A DNA stretch of 61,645 bases, taken from assembly GCA_022563405.1 (NCBI GenBank), contig JADFNK010000007.1, positions 1 to 61,645 of the forward strand, read 5' to 3'. The stretch is from Gemmatimonadota bacterium (GTDB lineage Bacteria > Gemmatimonadota > Gemmatimonadetes > Longimicrobiales > Gaopeijiaceae). This document shows positions 9,009 through 16,705 of this stretch, one piece after another. The position numbers and the translations under genes were made by a program. Position 1 is the stretch's first letter, and every line of letters begins with the position of its first letter. The notes below the pieces were generated by a model, which saw only the letters and a list, made by a program, of their open reading frames with translations, ran no database searches and was not told the DNA's origin.

Positions 9009-9847
9009 TGAGACTGGGAAGCTCGATTCGGCGGCGCCGATTCCGCAGTGACGGACGCTTCGAGTGGCCGAAGAAGAAGTGGTGGGCCGGTGATGGCCCG
9101 CTCAGGCTCTCCCGAGATGGTGGTTACATACTGGGGGGAATTCTGCTCTTCGGCTTCGTTTTCGGCTACCTGGTGAGCACTCGTCTGCTGTTCCCGCTGC
9201 CGCCGCGGCCGGGAGATCTCTTCGAGGTGCCCGATGTCAGAGGACTCGACCGCGCGGCGGCTCTGGAGAGGATCGAGGCGGCTGGGATCCACGCCGCGGT
9301 GACCGATTCGTTTCGGCACCCGACCGCGTTGGGTGGTGAAGTGCTGGGTCAGACTCCCCTTGCAGGCCAACTCTCCACGGCCACGGATACGGTTGTTCTG
9401 ACCGTGAGCATGGGCGCGGTGCGGATGCCCGTGCCGGATGTGGTCCGGCTCAGCTCGACCTCCGCCAGCACGGTTCTGGAGGCGAGCGGCTTCAAAGTCG
9501 TCGTGAATTCGCTCGAGGATAAATTGCCGGCGGGCCTGGTCGTGGAAGTACTTCCTGAGGCCGGTACCGAAGTGGAGCTTCCCATGGAAGTCATAATCTC
9601 CGTGAGCCTCGGCCCTCCGTTGGTCCGTATGCCGCTCCTTCTCGGGATCGAACAGGAAAATGCTGAAGTCCTGCTCGACTCCCTCGGCTTCGTCTTGTCG
9701 GAAGTGGAGGATTGTTTCCGGTTCGGGCAGGACCAGGGGCGCGTGGTGAGGCAGTTTCCGCAGCCGGACAGCCTCGTGACCCCCGGTAGTCGCGTGACGT
9801 TGTTCGTCGGGAGCCGACTCGCCAGTCGGCGCAGCTGCATAAACTAG
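9008..9847 (+). CDS. Membrane-anchored PASTA-domain protein
   Basis: 279-residue protein. A short basic cytoplasmic tail is followed by one membrane segment (residues about 38-58, GGYILGGILLFGFVFGYLV) and three PASTA repeats (VPDVRGLDRAAALERIEAAG, VPDVVRLSSTSASTVLEASG, MPLLLGIEQENAEVLLDSLG). PASTA domains bind muropeptides or beta-lactams when attached to Ser/Thr kinases and penicillin-binding proteins. Here there is no kinase or transpeptidase domain. TAATG overlap with rsmB suggests co-translation. It may sense or bind cell wall; the role is inferred from the domain only. Confidence 0.88.
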   Translation: MRLGSSIRRRRFRSDGRFEWPKKKWWAGDGPLRLSRDGGYILGGILLFGFVFGYLVSTRLLFPLPPRPGDLFEVPDVRGLDRAAALERIEAAGIHAAVTDSFRHPTALGGEVLGQTPLAGQLSTATDTVVLTVSMGAVRMPVPDVVRLSSTSASTVLEASGFKVVVNSLEDKLPAGLVVEVLPEAGTEVELPMEVIISVSLGPPLVRMPLLLGIEQENAEVLLDSLGFVLSEVEDCFRFGQDQGRVVRQFPQPDSLVTPGSRVTLFVGSRLASRRSCIN

Positions 9848-9867
9848 TGTAAATTAAACGCTAGCCC

Positions 9868-10500
9868 GTGAAGGCCGTTGAAGACCGGCCTTCCAGTTCT
9901 ACACAGGCTCTTTGGCACATGACGGTTGAACCGACACCGAGCACCGGATATTCGAACCGCCCCTACGGGTACGCGTTGGTCGGGGTTGCTCTGCTGATAG
10001 GCGTCGCCTGGATGAACCAGGATCGTATTCCGCCGGTGACCACCGGAACCGTCGCTCCGGACTTCGAAGTCGAGGATCTCGATGGCGGTCTGGTTCGCCT
10101 CAGCGACCACAGCGGTGACGTGGTCTTGGTGAACATCTGGGCCACGTGGTGCCTCCCCTGCCGGGAGGAAATGCCCTCCATGGAGCGTCTCTACCAGGAA
10201 ATTGGAGGGGACGGATTCGAGATCATGGCGGTCAGCATCGATGCCGAAATCGGATTCTTCGACCTCACCGGCAACGTGGGAGGCGACATTCGCGAGTTCG
10301 CCAACTCCCTCGGGCTGACGTTTCCGATTCTCCACGATCCTTCAGGCGGGATCATGCGTTTGTACCGTGCCACGGCCGTGCCCGAGACCTTTCTGATCGG
10401 CAGGGACGGAATCATCTACAAGAAGGTGGCGGGCGGTACCGAGTGGGACGCGCCCCAGCACAAGGAGCTAATCCAGCGTTTGCTGGCTGCTCCGCAGTGA
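9868..10500 (+). CDS. TlpA/ResA-like membrane-anchored thioredoxin
   Basis: Probable periplasm-facing thiol-disulfide reductant. One N-terminal transmembrane segment (YGYALVGVALLIGVAW) precedes a thioredoxin fold with the active site WCLPC (residues 94-98 from the GTG start), the AlkC/ResA-type opening APDFEVEDLDGG and the cis-proline region AVPETFLIG. GTG 9868 is the longest start. ATG 9919 is equally plausible and keeps the membrane segment. The stop overlaps the next gene by GTGA. Such proteins serve cytochrome c maturation or disulfide repair; which applies here is not shown. Confidence 0.87.
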   Translation: MKAVEDRPSSSTQALWHMTVEPTPSTGYSNRPYGYALVGVALLIGVAWMNQDRIPPVTTGTVAPDFEVEDLDGGLVRLSDHSGDVVLVNIWATWCLPCREEMPSMERLYQEIGGDGFEIMAVSIDAEIGFFDLTGNVGGDIREFANSLGLTFPILHDPSGGIMRLYRATAVPETFLIGRDGIIYKKVAGGTEWDAPQHKELIQRLLAAPQ

Positions 10501-11453
10501 GCGGCCGGTCCCTCTTAGGCATCCTGGCCCGCGACGGCCGACTCAAGCTGGCAGCGTTCGGACTGGCCGTGTTCCTTTGGGTCCTCGTCCGTGTTGGAAA
10601 TCCTGGCCAGCGTGATCTTCTGATTCCGGTCGAAATCCGTTTGGACGACCCGGGCTGGGTCGTGCTTTCGGATCCGGATCCGGACACCGTGCGCGTATAC
10701 TTCCGCGGCCCCCAAAACGAGATTTTCAGAATCACCGGCTTCGACCTCATATCGGTGACCGTGCCCATCACGGAGATGTCGGAGGAGGAGATGGTGATCC
10801 AGCTCCAACCGGGGTGGGTGTCGGTGGACGGCTACCGTGGTGTGCAGGTGGAAGACATCGTTCCCGACGTGATCAGCGTTCGCCTCGATCGCCGGAGCAC
10901 GAGGACTATTCCGGTTCGCGTCAGCACGCGTGGAGGACTGCCGGAGCACCTGGCGCTGGGCGGGGATCTTTCTTTGACGCCCGACTTCGTCGAGGTGAGC
11001 GGGCCGGCGAGTCTCGTTGAGACGCTCGACACGTTGGACATCGTTCCCGTGGACCTCAGCGATGTGGACGGGCCGGCGAGGGTGGGGACCGTGGTGGATA
11101 CCGTGGGTATGGGCCCAGTGACGGTCAAACCCTACGTCGTCACGCTGAGAATTCCGGCAGAGGAGTCCATTGAGCGAGTGTTTACCGGCGTTCGGGTCAT
11201 TACGTACCCGGTGGCGGGAACTGGGCCGATCCAGGTGTTTCCCGAGAACGTCCGGGTCACGGTGACGGGCGCGCGCAGCCGCGTGTTCGCGATGGACCCA
11301 GACATCTTGAGAGCCGTCGTGCCGTCGGATGCGCTTCTGGACCTCGGGGAGGTGGAAGATCGCCGGGTTCCGATCCGCGTGGAGGGGGTTCCCTCCTATG
11401 TGTCCGTGCTGTTGTCGGTCGACACGGTCTCGGTAAGGCGAATCGGTCTGTGA
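10497..11453 (+). CDS. YbbR-domain (CdaR-like) membrane protein
   Basis: 318 residues with one N-terminal transmembrane helix (LKLAAFGLAVFLWVLV) followed by repeated YbbR-type beta domains (for example IPVEIRLDDPGWVVLSDPDPDTVRVYFRGPQ and IPVRVSTRGGLPE). In Firmicutes CdaR, YbbR domains regulate the diadenylate cyclase CdaA. No cdaA or glmM is in the window, so a c-di-AMP role is only a possibility. GTG 10497 overlaps the thioredoxin stop, and the 3' end overlaps tsaD by GTGA. Confidence 0.8.
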   Translation: MSGRSLLGILARDGRLKLAAFGLAVFLWVLVRVGNPGQRDLLIPVEIRLDDPGWVVLSDPDPDTVRVYFRGPQNEIFRITGFDLISVTVPITEMSEEEMVIQLQPGWVSVDGYRGVQVEDIVPDVISVRLDRRSTRTIPVRVSTRGGLPEHLALGGDLSLTPDFVEVSGPASLVETLDTLDIVPVDLSDVDGPARVGTVVDTVGMGPVTVKPYVVTLRIPAEESIERVFTGVRVITYPVAGTGPIQVFPENVRVTVTGARSRVFAMDPDILRAVVPSDALLDLGEVEDRRVPIRVEGVPSYVSVLLSVDTVSVRRIGL

Positions 11454-12502
11454 GCGGTCCGCTCATTCTGGGACTCGAGACGAGTTGTGACGAGACCTCC
11501 GCGGCGGTCCTGAAGGCTCCAGACACCCTCAAGGGGCATGTGATCTACTCCCAGGACGAGCACATCCTGTATGGCGGTGTTGTTCCGGAGATCGCGGCGC
11601 GTGCCCACGTCCAGCGCATCGACGATGTGGTCGATCGGGCGTTGGCGGAGGCGGGGTGCAGATTGAGCGATATCGATGCCGTAGCAGTCACTGCGGGGCC
11701 CGGCCTCATAGGGGCACTCCTGGTCGGTGTTTGCTGGGCGAAGGCTGCCGCTTTCGGTCTGGGGAAGCCACTCGTGGCCGTCCATCACATGGAGGCCCAT
11801 CTCTTCGCCCCGTCCCTTGAAAACCCCGACGCGGTGCCACCGTTCGTGGCGCTGCTGGTCTCCGGTGGCCATACGCTTCTCCTCCACGTGCCGGAGTGGG
11901 GCACCTATCACTGGTTGGGGCAGACGCGGGACGACGCCGCGGGTGAGGCTTTCGACAAGGTCGCGAGGCTTCTGGGTATGCCGTACCCCGGCGGCCCAGC
12001 CATCGAAGCGGCGGCGTCCAGGGGTGACGCGGCGCGTTACCGGTTCCCTCGACCCATGTTACGACGGAATCAGCGTCCCGGCGACGACGACTTCTACGAT
12101 TTTTCGTTCAGCGGGTTGAAGACGGCCGTCGTTACCCTCGTCCGCGAGATCGAGGCAGATCGGCAGCTCGAGCCGGAGAAGGAAGACGTGGCGGCCTCGT
12201 TCCAGGCGGCGGTGGTCGACGTCCTGACGGAGAAGACGATGCGCGCGGTGGAAGAGATGGACTGCCCGCGTGTGCTGCTCGGAGGTGGAGTGGCGGCCAA
12301 CGGGAGACTCCGTGAAGCACTGTCAAAGCGGCTCGAGCCGGACGGTGTGCTCCTGAGCGCATCTGCGCGGCTGTCACTGGATAATGGTGCCATGGTGGCT
12401 CGGGCGGGTGCGTTTCGCCTCGGGCGAGGAGAGGTGGCATCGCTGGATGCCTCGCCCGACCCTAACTTGCCGTTCCCCGGATTGATGAAAGCGTCCGCCT
12501 GA
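11450..12502 (+). CDS. tsaD: tRNA N6-threonylcarbamoyladenosine transferase TsaD
   Basis: Transfers threonylcarbamoyl to A37 of ANN-decoding tRNAs with TsaB and TsaE. The 350-residue ASKHA-fold protein has LGLETSCDETSAA at the N-terminus, the metal-binding HHMEAH (112-117), LVSGGHTLLL, DDAAGEAFDKVARLLGMPYPGGP and GGVAANGRLR. GTG 11450 overlaps the YbbR-like gene. tsaB and tsaE are not in the window. Confidence 0.97.
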   Translation: MSGPLILGLETSCDETSAAVLKAPDTLKGHVIYSQDEHILYGGVVPEIAARAHVQRIDDVVDRALAEAGCRLSDIDAVAVTAGPGLIGALLVGVCWAKAAAFGLGKPLVAVHHMEAHLFAPSLENPDAVPPFVALLVSGGHTLLLHVPEWGTYHWLGQTRDDAAGEAFDKVARLLGMPYPGGPAIEAAASRGDAARYRFPRPMLRRNQRPGDDDFYDFSFSGLKTAVVTLVREIEADRQLEPEKEDVAASFQAAVVDVLTEKTMRAVEEMDCPRVLLGGGVAANGRLREALSKRLEPDGVLLSASARLSLDNGAMVARAGAFRLGRGEVASLDASPDPNLPFPGLMKASA

Positions 12503-12567
12503 AACGTGTCTTCCGAGCCGACCACCGAGCTGCTCACTGAGCCGATCACCCTTAGAGGAGGCTGAGC

Positions 12568-13425
12568 GTGTTCCCGATCTTCTTCCGTCTCCCGAGCTGG
12601 TTGCCGTTCATGGCCGATGCGCCGATCACCTCCTTCGGCGTGTTCATGTTCCTTTCCTTCCTGACAGGAGGGATGTTGCTACGCTCCGAGATGGAGCGGA
12701 CCGGCCACGATCCGGATCGGGCCTGGGATCTGGTGTTCATGGCGGTATTGGGGGGGGTCGTTGGGGCGAAGGCCTACTACGTGCTCCTGAACTACGAGGC
12801 GCTTCTGGCCAACCCGTTTTCCGCCATTTTTTCACGGGGCGGAATGGTGTGGTACGGTGGATTCGCGGGGGCGGTTCTTCTCATGGTCTTCGAGATCAAG
12901 CGTAGGGGCTTGCCACTCGGGCAGATGGCCGATCTGTGTTCCCCGACTCTCGCCATCGGGTATGCCGTTGGCCGGATGGGATGTTTCCTGGTCGGAGACG
13001 ACTACGGGCGTCCGACGGGTGCCTGGGTGGGGATCAAGTTTCCGAATGGCACGCCGCCCACGCGGGTGGGTGACATCGAGCGCTACTTCGGTGTTCAGGT
13101 CGATCCGGCTCTCGTCGAGCGCTTCGGAGAGGTCGTCCCCGTGCACCCCACTCAGCTCTACGAGATCGCGATGGCTTCCCTCATCTTTCTCGTTCTCTGG
13201 AAGCTTCGGGTTCACGAGCACTCGGCTGGCTGGCTCTTTTGGATCTGTTTGACTCTGCTCAGCGCCGAGCGCTTCCTCGTCGAGTTCGTTCGCGTGAAGG
13301 ACGACCGATTTTTCGGACCCCTCACCCTTGCTCAGGGCATCGCCATTGCCCTGGTTCTCGTGGGTCTTTGGGGAGTGGCCCGAACCTGGTCCGGGGGAGC
13401 GGAGTCCGAAGGAGAAAAAGCCTGA
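12568..13425 (+). CDS. lgt: Prolipoprotein diacylglyceryl transferase family protein
   Basis: Multi-pass membrane enzyme that adds diacylglycerol to the lipobox cysteine. The 285-residue protein has about seven hydrophobic segments, the GGMVWYGG loop (91-98), GRMGCF followed by GDDYG (135-147) and a C-terminal ERFLVEFVR. The usual signature GRIGNF(I)NGE has Asn where this protein has Cys138, a variant I believe occurs in some non-proteobacterial homologues. The start is GTG 12568, supported by GAGGAGG at 12556-12562. Lipoproteins abound in this window, consistent with the role. Confidence 0.9.
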   Translation: MFPIFFRLPSWLPFMADAPITSFGVFMFLSFLTGGMLLRSEMERTGHDPDRAWDLVFMAVLGGVVGAKAYYVLLNYEALLANPFSAIFSRGGMVWYGGFAGAVLLMVFEIKRRGLPLGQMADLCSPTLAIGYAVGRMGCFLVGDDYGRPTGAWVGIKFPNGTPPTRVGDIERYFGVQVDPALVERFGEVVPVHPTQLYEIAMASLIFLVLWKLRVHEHSAGWLFWICLTLLSAERFLVEFVRVKDDRFFGPLTLAQGIAIALVLVGLWGVARTWSGGAESEGEKA

Positions 13426-13449
13426 CGAATCGGGCGGGGTGACGCAATA

Positions 13450-14265
13450 ATGCTGACGGTCCTACACGGGTCGGACGTTCACTTCGGCAAACCCCACCGA
13501 CCGGGAGTAGCCACCGGTTTTCGCGAGTTGGCGCGACGGGTGGCCCCCGACGTAGTCGTCGTGGCTGGAGATTTGACGCAGCGGGCCAAGGTCCGAGAGT
13601 ATGAGCAGGCCCGGGCCTACCTCGGAGAATTCAAGGACGTGCCGCTCGTGGTCACCCCGGGAAACCATGACATTCCTCTTTACCGCCTATATGAGCGGCT
13701 GTTCGCTCCATTTCGGAACTATCGGGCGTTCATATCCCAGGAACTCGACACCGTAACCCGAGTGGACGGGGCTGTTCTCGTGGCCTTGAACTCGGTTGAT
13801 CCCCATCGAGGACTCATCAACGGACGCATCGAGGATGGCCAACTCCGTTTTCTGGCACGCGTCTTCCAGGAAACATCTGGTGCGGATGTCCGTATCGTAG
13901 TCATGCATCATGCTCTGGCCCCGCCGCCGGATGGTGGATCGGACGCGGTTCTTCCAAGAAACGAGTTTCTTCTCGACCGATTCCGGGAGTTGGGAGTGCA
14001 TTTGATTCTCAGTGGGCATCTTCATCGCGGCTTTGTGACCAGCTCGTCCGAAGTGCGGCCCGACCACCGAGACCGCGGTGACATCACTATCGTCCACAGC
14101 GGGACCGCCGCGTCCAGTCGGGGTCGAGCGGCCGAGAAGGGGGAAAACAGCGTGAATGTCTTGAAGATCAGCACCGAGGGGATCGAAGTGACCCCCTTCT
14201 GGTTCCAGGAAAATAGGTCGGGCTTCGTGGCACGTGAGCCCATCACTATTCGACGCGGCGAATGA
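13450..14265 (+). CDS. Calcineurin-like metallophosphoesterase
   Basis: Binuclear metal phosphoesterase of 271 residues. Motifs in order: SDVHFG (D9, H11), GDLT (D41), GNHD (N72, H73), VMHHA and GHLHRG near residue 199. The arrangement resembles class III cyclic nucleotide phosphodiesterases and related phosphoesterases such as UDP-diacylglucosamine hydrolases. No signal peptide. It overlaps the following small membrane gene by ATGA, linking it to the BamA/TamB block. Substrate unknown; a lipid or envelope precursor role is an inference from the neighbours. Confidence 0.85.
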   Translation: MLTVLHGSDVHFGKPHRPGVATGFRELARRVAPDVVVVAGDLTQRAKVREYEQARAYLGEFKDVPLVVTPGNHDIPLYRLYERLFAPFRNYRAFISQELDTVTRVDGAVLVALNSVDPHRGLINGRIEDGQLRFLARVFQETSGADVRIVVMHHALAPPPDGGSDAVLPRNEFLLDRFRELGVHLILSGHLHRGFVTSSSEVRPDHRDRGDITIVHSGTAASSRGRAAEKGENSVNVLKISTEGIEVTPFWFQENRSGFVAREPITIRRGE

Positions 14266-14468
14266 CCAGATTCTACGTAAGAAGACAGGCGAGAATACGC
14301 GAAACGGTCAGTGCGTTGGCCGTCGCCTTGAGTGTCGGCGGCTTGTCTTTCTACCTGGCCCGGATGCTTTTCGCTCGCGATGATTTGGAATCCAAGGCTC
14401 CGCCTCGTGTGGCTGGGGGCTCCGGACTTCTCCGGCGTGCTGAAAGCGAAGGAAGAGAAGGCTGTTGA
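14262..14468 (+). CDS. Small single-pass membrane protein of unknown function
   Basis: 68-residue product. A basic N-terminus (MTRFYVRRQARIRE) precedes one hydrophobic segment (ALAVALSVGGLSFYLA) and a hydrophilic tail. I do not recognise a family. It is likely real because it is tightly packed on both sides: ATGA with the metallophosphoesterase, and TTGA with the outer-membrane protein gene, whose start lies in its stop. The position suggests an envelope-biogenesis accessory role, which is inference only. Confidence 0.6.
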   Translation: MTRFYVRRQARIRETVSALAVALSVGGLSFYLARMLFARDDLESKAPPRVAGGSGLLRRAESEGREGC

Positions 14469-16705
14469 AGGAGTACAGCGGGTCGCGCATGCGGATCTCG
14501 TTCGCATCAGTCTCTCTGGTCCTGCTGATGGCCCAGGCGCCCCTCCTCGCCCAAGCGCCCTCCGTCCAGGTACGGAGCATCGTGTTTTTGGGTAACGAGG
14601 CATTTCCGCACGATTCCCTGGAGCGTGCCATCGTCAATCGTGCAACGAGGTGTCGTGCCTTTGGGTTGGCTGGGTTCTGCCCCTTTGGTGCTTTGCGCGA
14701 AGAGCTGAACGAGCGAGAGCTGTCGCGCGACATCCTACGGCTCACAAACTTTTACAACATCCGGGGCTATCGAGAGGCCCGGATCGACACGTTGATCACT
14801 CGTCCGTCTGAGGACGTCGTGGAGTTGTCCTTTCAGATAGACGAAGGCTCACCCGTCCGAATCGCCCGCCTGACGGTGGAAGGGGCCGACATCTTCGAAG
14901 ATTTTGATCCTACCGCGGACCTTCCGGTCCAGGTGGGTGCTCTGCTCAATCAGATCGATCTCGCCGCCACCCGGGACACGCTGATCCAGCGGCTCCGAAA
15001 CCGCGGGTACCCCAGGGCCGACGTATCCCGTTCGATGAGTTTGCCGGCGGAGAATCCCTACCAGGCGGACGTGGCGTTCGAAGTCGAATCGGGGCCTTAT
15101 TCCTTTTTCGGGCCCATCACCTTCAGCGGAAACCAAGAACTCAGCGATGACGTGATTCGCCAGCTCCTCTCGTTCGAGGAGGGGCAGGAATATTCCGAAG
15201 TGCGTACCGTCGAGGCCCAACGTAATCTGTTCTCCATCGAGATGATTCAGCGGGCCTCGATCGTCGAGGCGGTGGATCCAGGGGGTGTCGTGCCCGACAA
15301 CGTAGTCCCACTCCAGGTTCAGATCACCGAGGCGGAGGTTCACAGTGTGCGCTTCGGTGGGGGATGGAGCACCCTGGAGTGCGGGAACGTTGAAGGGCGT
15401 TGGACGAGCCGAAACTTCTACGGCGGGGCGAGACGACTCCAGTTCCGAGGGCGTCTGTCCAACCTGGCCGCCGATCCACTCAAGGAAAGTATTTGTCGCC
15501 AAGCCGGTATCAACCAGTTCGGAGGGCTGAACTGGCTGCTTTCGGCGGAATTCGCGCAGCCGCTGATCCGTCGGAGCGTGTCCTTCGGGGTCAACCTGTT
15601 CTGGGAGCGCCAGAGTGTCCAGGACGTGTTCGTTCGTGAGGCCGTGGGTGTGAACCTCTCTCTCTTCAGGGCGGTTTCCCCGAACACGTCGATCACCTTC
15701 GCGTACCGGCCGGAACTCACCAAGCTGGAGGCGGCCGCGGTCTTCTTTTGTACGTCGATTCAGGTCTGTACACCCGAGGACATCGCCAGCCTTCAGGAAC
15801 CGGCCTGGTTGGCCCCGGTATCCGTGAACATCGTACACGGGAGCACGGACAACCGTTTGAACCCGACTCGCGGATACCAACTCGTGCTCAACTTCGAGCA
15901 CGCATCCTCGCTGACCGGTTCCGAATTTCAGTACAATCGAGTGTTGGGCGAAGTGACCGGCTACATCGCGACCCGGCCTGGCCATGTGCTTGCGGCTCGG
16001 GTCCGGTCGGGATGGATTGGCGCGGGCACGTTCGCCCTCCCGGTGGGCTCAGCTGCCGTGATACACCCCCAGAAGAGGTTCTTCTCGGGTGGGGCGAATA
16101 GTGTCCGGGGGTACGCGCAGAACCAGCTTGGCCCGCGAGTGCTCACGGTAGATCCTTCATCGCTTCTATTCCCGATCGACGGCACTGGGGTTATACCATG
16201 CACTCCCGACGAGGTCATAGACCTCAGCTGCAACGCCAACGACTTGAGCGACCGGGCCTTCGGAACACCGCGCCCCACGGGCGGTACCGTCGTTCTCGAG
16301 GGGGGCCTGGAGTACCGGATGGCTATGGGTCGGAATCTGGAATCTGCCATCTTTGTCGACTTCGGGCGGATCTTTCCCGAGACGGGCTCGGGTAAGGTGA
16401 GCCAGTTCGAGATTTCTCCCGGAGTGGGTATGCGGTATCTGAGTCCCGTCGGGCCCATTCGTGTGGACTTGGGCTACCGATTCCGTGGCGTCGAGCCGTT
16501 GCAAGTCGTGACGACGCAGATTCGCCCGTTCGAGGAGGGGGACGATCCCGCGGACAAGATCAGCCCTATTGGCGGAGGCGAGCCGATTGATTACGTGATC
16601 ACGGAGGATCTCGCGGTGCTCGATCCGCGGGTGTTCTATGGTTCGCGGGGTGGCTTCTCCCTCAGTCGTTTTCAGATTCACCTCAGCATCGGACAGGCGT
16701 TCTAG
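14465..16705 (+). CDS. BamA/TamA-family outer-membrane assembly protein
   Basis: 746-residue Omp85-type protein: signal peptide (ISFASVSLVLLMAQAPLLAQA), POTRA-like repeats (VQVRSIVFLGNEAFPHDSLERAI; GPITFSGNQELSDDVIRQLLSFEEGQEYS) and a C-terminal 16-strand barrel region ending in a terminal Phe. The lid-loop motif is in RVDLGYRFRG. The next gene is TamB, which favours a TamA role, although BamA-like assembly cannot be excluded. TTG 14465 overlaps the previous stop and has GGAAG upstream. ATG 14489, just before the signal peptide, is a reasonable alternative. Confidence 0.9.
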   Translation: MKEYSGSRMRISFASVSLVLLMAQAPLLAQAPSVQVRSIVFLGNEAFPHDSLERAIVNRATRCRAFGLAGFCPFGALREELNERELSRDILRLTNFYNIRGYREARIDTLITRPSEDVVELSFQIDEGSPVRIARLTVEGADIFEDFDPTADLPVQVGALLNQIDLAATRDTLIQRLRNRGYPRADVSRSMSLPAENPYQADVAFEVESGPYSFFGPITFSGNQELSDDVIRQLLSFEEGQEYSEVRTVEAQRNLFSIEMIQRASIVEAVDPGGVVPDNVVPLQVQITEAEVHSVRFGGGWSTLECGNVEGRWTSRNFYGGARRLQFRGRLSNLAADPLKESICRQAGINQFGGLNWLLSAEFAQPLIRRSVSFGVNLFWERQSVQDVFVREAVGVNLSLFRAVSPNTSITFAYRPELTKLEAAAVFFCTSIQVCTPEDIASLQEPAWLAPVSVNIVHGSTDNRLNPTRGYQLVLNFEHASSLTGSEFQYNRVLGEVTGYIATRPGHVLAARVRSGWIGAGTFALPVGSAAVIHPQKRFFSGGANSVRGYAQNQLGPRVLTVDPSSLLFPIDGTGVIPCTPDEVIDLSCNANDLSDRAFGTPRPTGGTVVLEGGLEYRMAMGRNLESAIFVDFGRIFPETGSGKVSQFEISPGVGMRYLSPVGPIRVDLGYRFRGVEPLQVVTTQIRPFEEGDDPADKISPIGGGEPIDYVITEDLAVLDPRVFYGSRGGFSLSRFQIHLSIGQAF

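Noticed and set aside
12503-12550. Further boundary duplication between tsaD and lgt (GAGCCGACCACC / GAGCCGATCACC)
   Set aside because: Similar to the other microduplications but too short and diverged to include with confidence.
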